Assembly: GCA_036936605.1 (NCBI GenBank)
Contig: JAUPFV010000003.1
Coordinates: 144,926,997 to 144,990,996, forward strand
Direction: 5' to 3'
Length of the DNA: 64,000 bases
Origin: Limnanthes douglasii subsp. nivea
Taxonomy: Eukaryota; Streptophyta; Magnoliopsida; Brassicales; Limnanthaceae
The notes beneath the pieces are model-generated. The model was not told where the DNA came from. It made no database searches and saw only the letters and a program-made list of their open reading frames with translations. The position numbers were made by a program, and so were the translations under genes. Of the stretch, positions 34,003 through 46,287 are shown piece by piece. Position 1 is the stretch's first letter, and every line of letters starts with the position of its first letter.

Positions 34003-34303
34003 TCGGCTGGCAGCTTTTATTTATCTATTGTTGTTTTTTTTGTTTGCTTGTTTTTTGTAATATCTTTGGGGGCCGGGGGGTCCCCTGACATTATTTCCTG
34101 TGAAAATTTTGACATTTTGTGCGAGTATGCAATCGTTGTTTCTTACTATAATTTGTGGGCGTTTTTACTTAGGTAAACCGAAGTGTTCTTGTGAAAAACC
34201 AAAGTAGGGTCTGATCCGCGCTATTTGTGAAACTCCCATAGGGTCGGAAAAAGAAAAGCATGTAAGATCGCTGCTTATACAAAAGGCTGGGGAAATTGAT
34301 AAT

Positions 34304-34690
34304 GTAGATCAGCTGTAAGTGCTGAAAAAATCCATTAAGTTTCTGTAGATCAATGTAACATTAAAACTTCTCCCAAAGGGTCGGGAAAATTATATGTGTA
34401 GATCAGCTGTAGAAACTGAAAAACCCATTAAGGCTCTGTAGTTCAATGTAACATTGAAACTTTTCCCAAAGGGTCTGGAAAATCATATATGTAGATCAGT
34501 TGTAGAAACTGAAAAACCCATTAAGGTTCTGTGGATCAATGTATTATTGAAACTTTTCCCAAATGGTTGGGAAAATTATATATGTAGATCAGTTGTAGAA
34601 ACTGAAAAACCCATTAAGGTTCTGCAGATCGATGTATCATCGAAACGTTTCCCAAAGGGTCGGGAAAATTAAACATGTAGATCCATTAAT
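34304..34690 (+). repeat. 93-bp tandem repeat in element C
   Basis: About four units starting GTAGATCAGYTGTAGAAACT at 34,304, 34,398, 34,491, 34,584 and a partial at 34,677. Lies between the antisense gene and integrase. The period is a multiple of 3, so an open frame through it is a by-product. Confidence 0.92.
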
Positions 34691-34799
34691 ATTAGCAGGA
34701 ACAGACGCTGACCAGCTCGTCAGCTGACCAAGATCGTAACACTTTAACATTTGGAAGGCAAAATAAATTTTTGATTAATGTAATCGGGTGATCGGGTGT

Positions 34800-37700
34800 T
34801 TATGATGCCTCATTAAAACCTTCTCGCGCCACCGAGGTAGGAAAGAGTGCATCCCCGACCAATACAATTCTACCACTATTCCATGGTAGCCTCAAAAGGT
34901 GCCCAAGCCTGTTTTGCAGGCGGTATGTCCCGCTCTTGATTTTTTCCACGATTTTGTAGGGTCCTTCCCAATTCGGGGCGAGTTTACCGAGGCTTTTTTC
35001 TTTGGTGTGAAGAAAGACGCGCCTCAAAACCTTCTCACCGACCTTAAACTCCCAACGGTGGACTTTAGAAGCGTATCGACTTCTCATCAGGGTCTGATAG
35101 TGCAAAGAGTTCAATTGGGCGCGGTTGCGCTTCTATTCTATAAGGTCGAGCTCGAGTCGTCGGCTGTAGTCGTTCGCTTCCTCCTCATAAGTACCGACCC
35201 TAAAAGATGGAAAAATGGATTCGGCAGGGGTAACCGCGTCCATACCATATACTAAAGCGTAAGGTGATTCTTGAGTAGTCGTCCGGGGTGTAGTTCGGGA
35301 AGCCCACAGTACCTCTTGTAGGTAGTCAGGCCACTTTCCGGCCTTTCCTTCAAGGTTTTTTCTGAGACCGTCCAAAATGGTCCGGTTGGTTACTTCGACT
35401 TGCCCGTTTGCTTGAGGATGGAAATGAGCGGAGAAACATTGTCGGATCTTATGAGTGGTGCAGAACGCTTTCATTTCCCCGCTATCGAACTGCGGTCCGT
35501 TATCCATAGTTAACCTCTGTGGTACCCTGAACCGACAACATATGTTGGACCAGATAAATTTAATGATATCTTTGGTCTTGGTGGCGGATAAAGGTTCAGC
35601 TTCGACCCACTTGGAAAAATAGTCCACTGCCACGACGATCGTCTGTCTTCCTCCCGACGCCATTGGTAGCGGCCCGACAAGGTCGATTCCCCATCGGTCA
35701 AAGGGTAGTCCTTCGGATATGGACTCTAGGGGAGCCGCGGGGACGTTTATCACGTTTTCGAACCGTTGACATGTATCGCAGGTTTTGACTATTAGTCGTG
35801 CATTTGCTATTATCGTCGGCCAATAGAACCCTGCGAGAAGAATCCTTTTGATAAAGGCTTTGTAACCGCAATGTGCCGAACCCTCACCATCATATAGCTC
35901 GGATACAATTATTTATGACTCATGGACCCCAAGCATCGGAGCAGGGGGCGGCTGAAGGATTTCTTGTATAGTACTTCCCATAAAAGGACGTAACCCCGAG
36001 CCTTGTTGCGTACTTTCCAAGCTGAGGCGTTATCACTAGGCAGCCGACCTTTAGCTAAGAAGGCGATAATATCACGCCGTCAATCTGAGATTGTTACCGA
36101 AGAGATCTGACAGGAGATTTCAGGTCGGTTGTCTAACTCGTGACGTTTGATAATAGACGGGCTTTCTTGTTCGGTCACCCAAGGATAGTTACTGGAGCAG
36201 GAAATTGTTGCCAAAGAATCTGCGGCTATGGTTTCGCTTCTCGGGTAGGTGATTTTGTCAAATGAAGCAGCTAGAACTCTGAGTGCTGCTAGGTATTGTA
36301 CCAGATGTTCTTTCCGAGCTTCCGCACTCCCCGAAGCTTGGGTTATCAAAAGTTGGGAATCGCTTATGAGGCGTACTTGCTTTGCCCCACACACCTGCGC
36401 TAACCGTAATCCTGCCAGAGCAGCCTCGTATTCAGCTTCATTTTTCGAAGTATGGAAACCAAATCGGACGGCTTGGTGTATGTTAATGCCCGATGGGGTT
36501 ACTATTTGTATCCCTGCTCCACAACCACTGACGTTAGCCCCCCCGTCGGTTCGGACAGTCCATTCGCTCAGTGCAGCTACTTGGGGAGGTGCGTCCTGAT
36601 CAGGTCGTTCATAATGGAACTCCACTAAAAAATCGGCCAGGACTTGGCCTTTAACGGCCGTCCGAGGTTCGAAGTTGATGTCAAAATCGCCTAGCTCGAC
36701 CGACCATTTGGACATTCTCCTGGATATGTCAGGTCACTGGAGGATATACTTGAGTGGGAATGATGTTCGGACTATGATAGGGTGGGCTTGAAAGTACGGG
36801 CGCATTTTCCGCGCTGCTGTCACCAGGGCGAGTGTCATTTTTTCCAACTTTAAATACCGAGTTTCCGCATCCAGCAGGATTTTGCTCACAAAGTAAACCG
36901 ATGTAGGGGCCGGTCCCGACTCGCGGATCAAAGTCACACTGACCGCGAAGTCGATAACTGCAACGTAAAGGAAAAGTGTCTCGCCTGCGACGGGCTTTGT
37001 CAGGAGGTTCGGGGATGACAGATATTGTTTAATTCCCAAGAAAGCCTTATTACATTCGGGAGTCCATACGAAATTTTTGGCTTGTCTCAAGACCTGAAAA
37101 AAGGGAGCGCACTTATCAGATGAGCGAGAAATAAATCGATTTAAGGCAGCCAGACGCCCAGTTAGGATCTAGACTTCCTTGGCGCTTTGGGGCGGAGTCA
37201 TATGTGTCAGAGCTCGAAGTTGGACAGGGTCGGCTTCAATCCCTTTCTCGCTAACGAAGAAACCTCGGAACTTTCCTGACCGGACTCCGAATGAGCATTT
37301 TTCCGGGTTAAGCTTGAGATTTATCCCCCGCAGGTTATCAAAGGTTTCTCTTAGGTCGGTAAGGTGGGCTTCATCTGTGCCTCTTTTAACCAACATATCA
37401 TCGATGTACACCTCCATATTCCTCCCAATCTGACCCTCGAACGTTTTGTTAACTAGCCTTTGGTATGTTGCGCCGACGTTTTTTAGCCCGAAGGGCATTA
37501 CTTTGTAGCAGTATAGTCCCCGGCCCGTGATGAATGTGGTACTTTCCTGATCTGCAGCGTGTAATTTGATCTGATTATAACCGGAATATGCATCCATGAA
37601 TGACAGAAATTTGTTACCCTACGTTGAGTCTACCAACTGGTCGATTCTTGGCATCGGGAAGGGGTCCTTCGGACATGCCCGATTAAGGTCGGTGAAATCC

Positions 37701-38137
37701 ACGCATAGTCTCCATTTCCTATTTTTCTTCTTGACCAGAATGGGATTTGAAGTCCACAACGGGTAACTTGCTTCCTTGATATGACCGACGCTGATCATTC
37801 TCTCGACTTCTCGTAGGATAATGTCTGCTTTTTCTGGGGAAAAAGCCCGACGCTTTTGGGAGATCGGTCTGGCGTTTCTGTTGACTGTTAGCTTGTGAAC
37901 ATCAAAAGATTCCGGGACCCCGGTGACATCTCTTGAGCACCATGCGAACAAATCTAGGTTTTCCCACAGGAGAGTCAGCAGTTGTTCCCTAAAGATTGGC
38001 AAGAGGCATACCCCAATCCGCAGGAATTTCCCTACAGCGAATTGGTGCTGCTCGCATTCTTCGTCCGTCGTCAAAAGGCTCGGGGCTTCCCTGGGGTCAT
38101 CAACGGGCAATGATTCCGGGGCGGGACCCTTTAATTG
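34800..38137 (-). pseudogene. pol: Element C pol (RT, RNase H x2, integrase)
   Basis: After the TAG at 38,138: RT with CVDFTDLNRACPKDPFPMPR, FMDAYSGYNQI and YIDDM; gypsy RNase H (LFLYVAVIDFAVSVTLI); archaeal-type RNase H (VRTDGGANVSGCGAGIQI, NEAEYEAALAGLRLAQ, SDSQLL); integrase with CDTCQRF, WGIDLVGPLP, TMDNGPQFD and HPQANGQVEV, so its D-D-E residues are present. In-frame stops at 37,619, 37,169, 36,734 and 36,080 and a reading-frame change between RNase H and integrase disable it, plus a stop near 35,130. Confidence 0.9.
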
Positions 38138-38143
38138 CTATTC
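38132..38143 (-). promoter_or_regulatory. Probable stop-codon readthrough site, element C
   Basis: Minus-strand GAA TAG CAA TTA, TAG at 38,138-38,140. This is a full TAG-CAR-YYA match, the strongest known plant-type leaky stop context. Gag-protease and RT are in one frame across it. Confidence 0.65.
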
Positions 38144-40687
38144 TTGAGCTTGAATCATCTCTTGGTCTTTTCTAGGTGCCAAGGCTGCTCGGTAGCATTC
38201 CCGTGCTGCTTTTTGGCTGCTTCGGACCACTCCCACGTTGTTTCCGACCACGTATTTTAAACATTGGTGGATTGTAGAAGATACCGCATGCATTCGCGAT
38301 ATCCATGACCGGCCGAAAATGGCATTGTGGGAAGCCGAAGCGTCTACTACCACGAATAAAACCGTAACCTCTTTCTTGAATGGGCCGCGGCCTAATTGGA
38401 CTACGCCCTCAAATTCTCCTATAACGTCGGCTGCTGATCCTGTAAACCCTACTATGGTGCGGTCGGACCGCGCAATCACTGGTGGTGTTTTAAACTTGGC
38501 GAAAGTGGATGCGAAGATTATGTTGGCCGAACTACCGGTATCCACCAAGATGCGCCGAACCTCCTCCCCCGCAATGGCTTCCCCGATTACAATGGCATCC
38601 TCATGGGGACCGGCTATGTCCCTCATGTTGTCGTCGTCAAAGTACAGAATCAGAGAAGGGACGCTTCTGGACTGGGAGTAAGTTCGGGCCTCCAACTGAG
38701 TGGTTAGGTTTACGATGTGCCTTTTCCTGGACGAATATTTGACTTCTGCCATTGAATCTCCCCCAAAAATAGTTAGGGATTCAAAAATTTTACAAAGGCC
38801 TCGTACATTACCGACGTTTGCATCGGCTTCCTCCTCGATGATCCTGATGATGTTGCGGTTTGCTTCGGGGTCGAGGTACTCGATGGAAACATCGAAAGGA
38901 TCGGTTACTTCTGAAATTGCCATGGTGGTTTCGGATTTGGGTACTATCACGACTTCCTTCGAGGTCGTACTTTACTGTGCCTTCTTAACATACTCCAGGA
39001 GGTTTCCGTGTTCTATGAGCATCTGTATTTCTTTCTTCAAGGCAATGCAGTCCTTAGTATCATGCCCAACGTCCTCGTGATAGCGACAATAGAGGTTATT
39101 CCTCTGTTCCCGAGGTGTCGGTATCGGGTAAGGTCTTCGGTACATTCCGCTCTTCTTAGTCTTCTCGTAGATCGACACTACACACTCTGTAAGGTCTGCA
39201 AAATATGCAGGTCGGATCCATTTGTTAGACATGGGTCGAGAAGTCGTCTGACTCGTTTGCTTTGGTTTTGGGCCTGAAAGGACCGAAGGCTTGGCTGATA
39301 CAAGCGGGGTCGGGTGTATCGTGCTAACCGGTTGGGCTGCCCTAGCGTAATCTGACCGGGTGCTCTGCCTCATCACTACTGATGCTTGGGCACTTTGTTG
39401 AATTTGTGCCGCCAACTCAGACGCTTCGGTCTCTTCGATCAATATGTGTTTTTCTATTTGAGCTAGAAGTGCGGAAAATGTGAACGCTTGTTTCTCTGTC
39501 ACTGCTTGCTTCATTGGTCCCGGGAGCAGACCCAAGCGGAATGCAGTTAGGGCCACATTCTCTTCGCAGTGGTCTAGGTCGGTCTTCGCGTCGATGAATC
39601 GTCTGGTATATTCTCTGAGGCTTTCCCCCAATTTCTGCCTGCAATTCATGATAGTGTCTCCGTTGGCCCGAAAACTTTTACTTCCCACAAAGTGTTGTCT
39701 AAACATTGTCCAAAACATCCCGAAGTTCCGGATGCAGCCCTGCGGTAAACGGTTGTACCACTTAGATGCTCGGTCCCTGAAGGTCATGGAAAAAGCTCTA
39801 CACAGGAGTTTGTCGTCGTTGTCGAAACTCAGCATGAAGTTTTTGAAAGCTTCCAAATGATTATCCGGGTCCTTCTTCCCATCGTACTTTTCTAGTTTAG
39901 AAATGTCAAATCGCTTCGGGAGCTGTCCCGCTAATATCTCGTCGGACAATGGAGATGCCCTCCAATTGACTCCGAACCCGCACGTCCCTCCTCCCAGTCC
40001 TTCTGTCTGAACTCCGTAGAGTCCCTCATCTCCTGGGCTGATAAACTGGCTGCTGGTTCGGTAACCGTGGTTCTGGCTATTCGACGGTTGCCATGGCACT
40101 GGAGGCAGTGTCGCCCGCTCTTCACGGCTGGCGGCAGGAATTTCTTCCTTCTCAAAGGACACCGGGGTTCGCTTCTCGGTGCTTCCCTTCTTGTATTTTG
40201 GGGAGTCCGTCCTGGGCCCTCGGAGGCGTCGGGAACGATTCTTTTGTGAGCACTGGACCCTTTCCCGTCGCCTATACTCTCTGCCCGATGAGTCATCCGA
40301 GGTGTAGTCAATTGACGTGCCGCGCTGATCCTCTGGGTACCGCCGAGTCCTGGCATTTTGCCCTTCCTCGGGACGAGGCTCTCGATAATGCCTAACAGGT
40401 CGGGCTTCGATGCGTGGCCCAACATCATGGTCGGCCCCCTTATGATCCTCCAATAGGGGTTCCTTGCCTTTTCCTTCCCGGACCCTTTTCTCGTCCATTG
40501 CCCGCTCTCTTTCTGCGTTTAGTCTCGCAATGTCTTCAAGGAGCTGCTTTCGGGTCATTATTAGGGTCGACCGTTTGTCCCGACCCCGGTCGTGGTGTTC
40601 CCGACCAGGCGCTTCCTCGCCTTCTGACACCGAGACGGCTCGGATCACTTCTCTACCGACCCTCTCTATCACAGCTTCGTTGTTCAT
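38141..40687 (-). pseudogene. gag: Element C gag-protease
   Basis: Start ATG at 40,685-40,687 (MNNEAVIERV), about 50 bp from the PBS. N-terminal part is Arg/Glu-rich and charged. Capsid: ASKWYNRLPQGCIRNFGMFW, RQHFVGSKS. Zinc-knuckle-like CRYHEDVGHDTKDC. Protease has an intact LVDTGSSANIIF and GRSWISRMHA. One TAA at 38,972-38,974 separates the knuckle from protease. Otherwise open, so less damaged than the gag of B. Confidence 0.88.
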
Positions 40688-40737
40688 CTCGCAAAACGTG
40701 ATTTTCAAAGAAAAAAGGTTCCTTTTTGGTATCACTC

Positions 40738-40757
40738 GTTCCCACAGACGGCGCCAA
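40738..40757 (-). promoter_or_regulatory. Element C primer-binding site
   Basis: Minus-strand TTGGCGCCGTCTGTGGGAAC next to the 5' LTR. Same sequence as in element A (2,943-2,960). Confidence 0.75.
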
Positions 40758-41084
40758 TGATGAGTCAGTAAATGTTTGGAAGAATATTTCGGATCTTGTG
40801 CTTGATGTGACTAGAGAGAGAAAATGTAGAGAGAGAAAGAGAATGTAATAGAATAATATTCAATGTCCCACCTACCAAGAAAGTGGGTCACCTTTTATAC
40901 TAAAATAAGGTGGACCCGCTAAAATCCTTAATGGGCTGTTTACATACTTAATGAGGCCCCTTAATAAATATTGTGTTTACAAATTGGTCATGGAGAGATC
41001 CTAAATACATTAATAACTACACCAAGTATCTTTTATTCACAATTAAATCCTCATTATTTATATCGGCGAATTCCACCCTCATCA
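40758..41084 (-). repeat. Element C 5' LTR
   Basis: 327 bp, about 97% identical to 30,469-30,793. Followed by target duplication ATGTA. Confidence 0.92.
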
Positions 41085-42290
41085 ATGTATATCCATTTAA
41101 CACATAAATAAGTTATTGCACAAACAAATACAACAAATGAGGATGTCCAAACACTTCATCATATGAAACAGATCAATTTATTAAATTGATTTTTTTTTTT
41201 TTTTTGAAAAACCAAAAACACAGCATGTTGTTGTTGTCATTGGACGATCCGCCCAACCATCAATTGTGGTTGCGTTCACTTATCATTTTCCCACCCAGCA
41301 CCCCCCGTTGTTGTCATCGCGACATCAATGGGTTACGGTTTCTTTGCAAGTCGCAACGTTCATCCACATCGACAACAATTCGTTGGCCAAAATGAATGTC
41401 GTCGGACAAACTTTGATCAATAATAAAATGAAGGGTTATCCATTCGATGAGCCTATTTCCCAATAGGTTTGATTTAATTTGTTAAATTAGGGTATGGTTC
41501 ATGCTAAATTTAGGAGAAACTTTTCAACCGTCAACTGAATCCTTATTTAAAAGAAACAAAATTCTAAATAATTTGTATACAATATATTTATTCAAAAATA
41601 AATTCAACACAAAACATACTTTAATATGAATAAATCATTGTATACATACTTTTCATATAAACCTTAAATCCATATCCTAACAAGTTAATTAATAAATTTA
41701 TCTCAATGGTAACAATTTTTTACATAAAGAAAAACATGTTTTGGTTTAACTATAGTTTTACATTCAGTTTATCTTATGAATTATAAGAGAGTTTTGGATC
41801 TGATACCAATTGATAGGACTAATTAAATTGCATCAAGTTAGTCTATCAAACATGCAGAATATTGAACCATCAATAAGATGTACCAATAAATTGAACTCAC
41901 ATTTTGTTTGCTACTATCCATAATCTTGTTTGAATATTTACTTCAAATTCATGATTGCTTAAATCATGCTTGAAGTTCTTGAAGTTCTTGTTCTTTTATA
42001 ATAATTGTTAGTCTTCCTCTCAATACAATGGTGACTATCTTTTTGAGTTTACATTAAAGGAATGACTAAAATCTAATCTTAATTTTATAGACAAATACAA
42101 TAAGAAACCCTAGTTGTATAAAACCTATTATCTTTGTCTCTTTGTGATCGGGCACCACAATCACTAAATTTATAAAATCAATTTAGCCTGAATGAAAAGA
42201 TTTAAGTTAAATATGCATACGAATTAATAGATGAACAGTTATATAGCAAGTACAAAACTGAAAGGTAATTGATAAAAGTCAAACAATAAA
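41085..42290 (-). mobile_element. Probable copia 5' end (PBS and LTR) outside element C
   Basis: At about 41,794-41,809 the minus strand reads ATTGGTATCAGATCC, near the copia tRNA-Met primer site TGGTATCAGAGC. DNA right of it (41,810 to perhaps 42,286) could be the 5' LTR, with U5 end GTCCTATCA. It is on the same strand as the copia relic at 27,824-29,840, so C probably sits in that element's leader. No second LTR copy was found on the left, and the leader would be long, so this is tentative. A run of about 18 T lies at 41,190-41,207. Confidence 0.4.
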
Positions 42291-44099
42291 AATGAATAGA
42301 AGCGAGCTAGTAAAAGTGCTTAAAAAATTAAAACATTACACACACAAATATGGAAATTTTCAAGTATTTTTGTCGGTGAGAGACCAATCCTTGGATTAAT
42401 CTAATTTATTGGTAGTATAGTCATCAATATTTGATGAGCTGTTACCTTCCTTGATATTTGCACCATCTTGAAGAGCGCTAGTTTTTTAATAGATAATAGC
42501 ATTAGTATGAAAAGATGCCACAAGAGACGGATTTGAAAGATTTGTGGATCTAGAACACATATCCTGATTTTTTTAGAAACGTGATTCAAATAGGATCTTA
42601 TAAAGACCATTTTTGGCTTATTCCGATCAACTGTTTGTGTTAGATTTATTAATTGTTATTTTTTTACAAGATTCTTTCCATTGTCCGGAAGTATTTTAGC
42701 CGAATTTGCTTTCATCGTTTTAGCGACGACAACATGATTCTGTCGGAAGCTTTTCATTTCATCTTGGAGTCTCTTATTTTATTTCTTAATTAAATTTAAA
42801 TAATTTAAAGTTTGTTATTTTCTTGAGTTTTTGTTAACAAATTTTGTTCCATCATTACTTTATATCTTGATTATTTACTTTATTTTACTTTCGATTGGTC
42901 TAAAAGATTATCTAGAGATAAAGTTTCTAGGTAATTTTTTTTATTATCTTTCTCCAAATTTAAGAGGTGGTATTACTTGGTCATTCAAAACTTTTATGTC
43001 GTCGTGAGAAAACTGTATGTTCGCAGACATAATGATATTGAGTGAGGTATGAGAAAATTATGCAAAAACGTTTAAAACTAATGAATTAATAATGAAAATA
43101 TACATGAAGCAAGTCAATAAAATATTATACCTCCATTTTAATTTCAATTTAACATGTATGCTAGAAATATTAGAATAATAATGTTTTGAATTGTTAAAGA
43201 TAAAACGTTCGACGAGTGACCAAGGATTTAAAGTCATTGATTCATGTGAAAACATAGATGTTTTTTATTAAAACTTAAATAATATAAAAAAGGATAAAAT
43301 CACTATATAAAATAAAATTAATAATGTTTACAGTATTTCATATAGGGAAATATAATAAGTGGTACAGATAGAAGCAAAAACGATATGGAAGATAACGAAG
43401 GTTTCATATAGGAAAATATAGCAAATATTAACGGATTATATAAAGTATGACGAATGACTAAGATATTAGGACAAAATAGATAAAACTAAAATGTCAACAT
43501 TCTATGGAAAGATAATACGTGTTTATTAATTTATTTTTATAGAAAATATATAATTAAAATATATTTATAATCTTAAAATTTATACACAGTTAAAATGGAT
43601 GATTAAAATATTATTTTATGAAGTTTTAAATATATATATTTATATATATATATATATTATATAACCGACGTTACGATAAAAATATTTTCCAACTATTAAA
43701 GTTACTCATGAATAATGAGATACATTTTCTTTTTCAATAAAGAAAATATGGATGTTAGAAAAATATATATTACTAGATATTATTGAATTAATTATGCTAA
43801 CAATTAATATCAATGGATGTTACCTTTTTTCTTTTTAAAGTTTTATTTTTGAAAGGTTAGAAAGAGTCCTGATAAGGTTATATGTCAGTCAGACATATTC
43901 TACTATTATTGGAAAGATAATAATTCATATTATAAGGTAAAACTCCAAATTGATATTGAGCATCGGTAATTTTTGACTACTCTAAGAATGAATGATATTG
44001 AAGATAGTATAAAGCACCGAAAATTTAAAATAATTAAAATCAAAGCATCGTTAAAGATTTAAGATACTAGAATTAGAAAATGACAAAGTAATATCACTT
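42291..44099. other. AT-rich intergenic DNA
   Basis: No gene recognised. A (TA)n stretch lies at about 43,630-43,660. Confidence 0.45.
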
Positions 44100-45456
44100 G
44101 TTACGGACTACGCTCACCATTATATGACTCACAAGGAGTATAGTCTAGATTTGATGACCGAGTGAGTTAAAGGAACGAGCAAGTCACTTTGATTCTCACT
44201 TAAGATAGTATCTATAGAACTCGGAAAAAGAGGAAGAACACCAGAGTAGATTATAAATACGAGCATCCGATGTATTTAAGTCTATTATTAAAAAGTGTGT
44301 TCGTTAGAGGAAGGCGACTGTAGCAAAAAAATCAATTGCTCTTTTTATTTAGTTGGTAATTCGGTTAAAAGTGATGATAAGTGGTCTTTGAGTGTCATTT
44401 TTGGCAACCACAACCACGAACTGATTGTGTATACGCAAGGACATTTGTAATGGTCAAAGCTAAAAACAAAGGAAAAAGAACTTGTTGATGCGTTAAAGAA
44501 GGTCAATCCAAATAATGTGTCCAATAACCATCATATATACAATCACCGTCAAAGAACAAAATTGGATGGAATTGGTGGTCGGTCTCGAATGCAATTCTTG
44601 TTAGCAAAATTACAAATGCACAAATACAATAATGACTCAGATGTAACAACCGATTTATTTTTTGCAGACGCACTTAGTATTTATTTACAATATACCTTCC
44701 CACAATTGCTAATCATGAATAGCACATCGACAAACAAAACATTTTGCATTGGCTTCACACTTATGGCGAAAGAAAAATAAGATAACTACGAATGGTCATT
44801 GGGATGTTTGAAAACGGTTGTGGAAGAGAATGATGGTGAGTCGTCTTGTGTTATAATCAAATACCGTGAACTTACTTTGATGAATAACATAGAAAAATTA
44901 TGTATGAATGCAAGTCACATGTTATGCAAATATCATATGAACAAGAATTTAAGTTGGAAAACAAACAAATATATTTAAAGATGGAAATAATTTTAACACA
45001 TTTTGGCCTATTAGAATGACATTGTTTCACCGACCACCATTGACCGGATGAATGAGAGGCTGGCTAAGATGAGGAAGATGTTCAAAGAACACGATAATGA
45101 GGTCGATTATGTCATACACTTGTGGATTACAATATATAAATAGAGGTTTGTTCATACCTACACTAACAAAATCATGCATATTCACAATCGTACGTCCAAT
45201 AAGGTGGAAAGCTCGCACACTAATTTGATAAAATGTACTGGGTCAAACCATTTGAATATTGAAGACTTTTGGGAGAAAGTTCATGGTTTTCTAGTGCTCT
45301 AACTTTTGAACATAAAACAATCGAAAGAGTTAAGCAAGTGCCGCTTTATTAATAAATTTCAAGAGACCTTTTAAATTACTATGGGGATACGTAACACATA
45401 TTGCTTTAACGATAGTATACAATAATTATCTTGATAAAATTGGAGGTGACAAATGG
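44100..45456 (+). pseudogene. MULE transposase relic, N-terminal and catalytic part
   Basis: Mutator-like transposase. 44,370-44,425 gives KWSLSVIFGNHNHEL (the GxHNH of the zinc-binding module). 44,517-44,780 gives IYNHRQRTKLDGIGGRSRMQ, then TDLFFADALSIYLQYTFPQL. The catalytic stretch reads LLIMNSTSTNKTF where active members have a D in LLMDxTYKTN, and the second reads CVIIKYRELTLMNNI where D is expected before R. The transposase is therefore dead. Near 45,390 GYVTHIALTIVYNNYLDKI resembles the region after the DDE domain. Element D is inserted right after, and the gene resumes at 55,184. Confidence 0.7.
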
Positions 45457-45838
45457 TGTGGTTTATTTTTGTCTAAGGGTAAGTTTGTAATTTATGTTTA
45501 GAGTTTTGTGGAGTTTTGTGGGTATTTAATGTTTGGGTAGAATGTAGAGGGAGAATTAAGCTGCCTGGTTGTATTTAATTTTCATTCCCCTCATTTAATG
45601 TTGGTGGTTGGGTATTTATACCCTTATATTTGGGCCACATGGGCTTCCGGGTTGTGTTTAATGGATTCGGGTTGAGTTTAAGGACCCATTAGTTCTAAGT
45701 AAGTGAACATGCAGCTTAATCAAAAAGTGATTAGGTTTTAAGTACTTTAGTTCTGTTCGGATAGTTCAATGGATGATGGTGTCTGAATTGACCCTGTCCG
45801 GTTTCTATAGAATGTGGTGACAGAATCCGGACTCATCA
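45457..45838 (-). repeat. Element D 3' LTR
   Basis: Plus-strand TGTGGTTTATTT...GGACTCATCA, followed by GTAGCCCC (PPT complement). Confidence 0.88.
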
Positions 45839-45852
45839 GTAGCCCCTTTTTT
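45839..45852 (-). promoter_or_regulatory. Element D polypurine tract
   Basis: Minus-strand AAAAAAGGGGCTAC before U3 TGATGAGTCCGG. Confidence 0.7.
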
Positions 45853-46176
45853 AGGTGGTGTTCAAAAACCTTTGGCAAGACCTAAAAAACAGTCTGTTGC
45901 TAGCGACAGTTACATCCGGACAGGTCCTTCGAATTGTGTTATAGCTTTACCCGGACTGAAAAAGTTCTTGAAGCTAAACGGTTTTTTGTCAGAGTTCGTG
46001 GGACCCGTGTCTCTCTCTGGTTCTTTATTTCAGCCGTTTTTTCACCTAGAATTTCGCTCCCACCTTCTCTAAAAAGTAACCTCTTCATTTAATGAAGGTG
46101 ACATCAGCGTCGTTCCCTAATCATTGCAATCCTTTCGAATTCTCATAGGTATCAAAACATCTTTTTGTGTGTTTAC

Positions 46177-46184
46177 TATAAATT
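46177..46184 (+). promoter_or_regulatory. TATA box for the antisense gene of element D
   Basis: TATAAATT at a position equivalent to the TATA boxes in B and C, roughly 100 bp before the first antisense coding traces. Confidence 0.45.
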
Positions 46185-46287
46185 AATCACTTCTTCATTG
46201 TTTTACCATCATCTTCAAACTTACTTTGCCCAATTTCAGAGCTTTCTCTCTCAAACACAAATACTTCTTTTTTTTTTGTGAGTTTAT

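Larger units (their letters stand above)
30469..41084 (-). mobile_element. Element C: Tat-type Ty3/gypsy LTR retrotransposon
   Basis: 10,616 bp, target duplication ATGTA (30,464-30,468 and 41,085-41,089), LTRs of 325 and 327 bp differing at about nine bases plus two 1-bp indels. Same order as element B on the minus strand, with antisense gene on plus. Distinctly GC-richer coding sequence than B. Pol has several stops; the antisense gene is the best preserved of the three. The element lies inside a copia relic. Confidence 0.93.

Noticed and set aside
34454..34672. 72-codon repetitive ORF in element C
   Set aside because: By-product of the 93-bp tandem repeat.
38238..40760. Several plus-strand ORFs of 75-150 codons opposite gag of element C
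   Set aside because: Antisense shadows of a GC-rich coding region with few stops; not shared by B or D at the same place.
41186..41466. Short plus-strand ORFs after element C
   Set aside because: No domain recognised; adjacent to a poly-T run.
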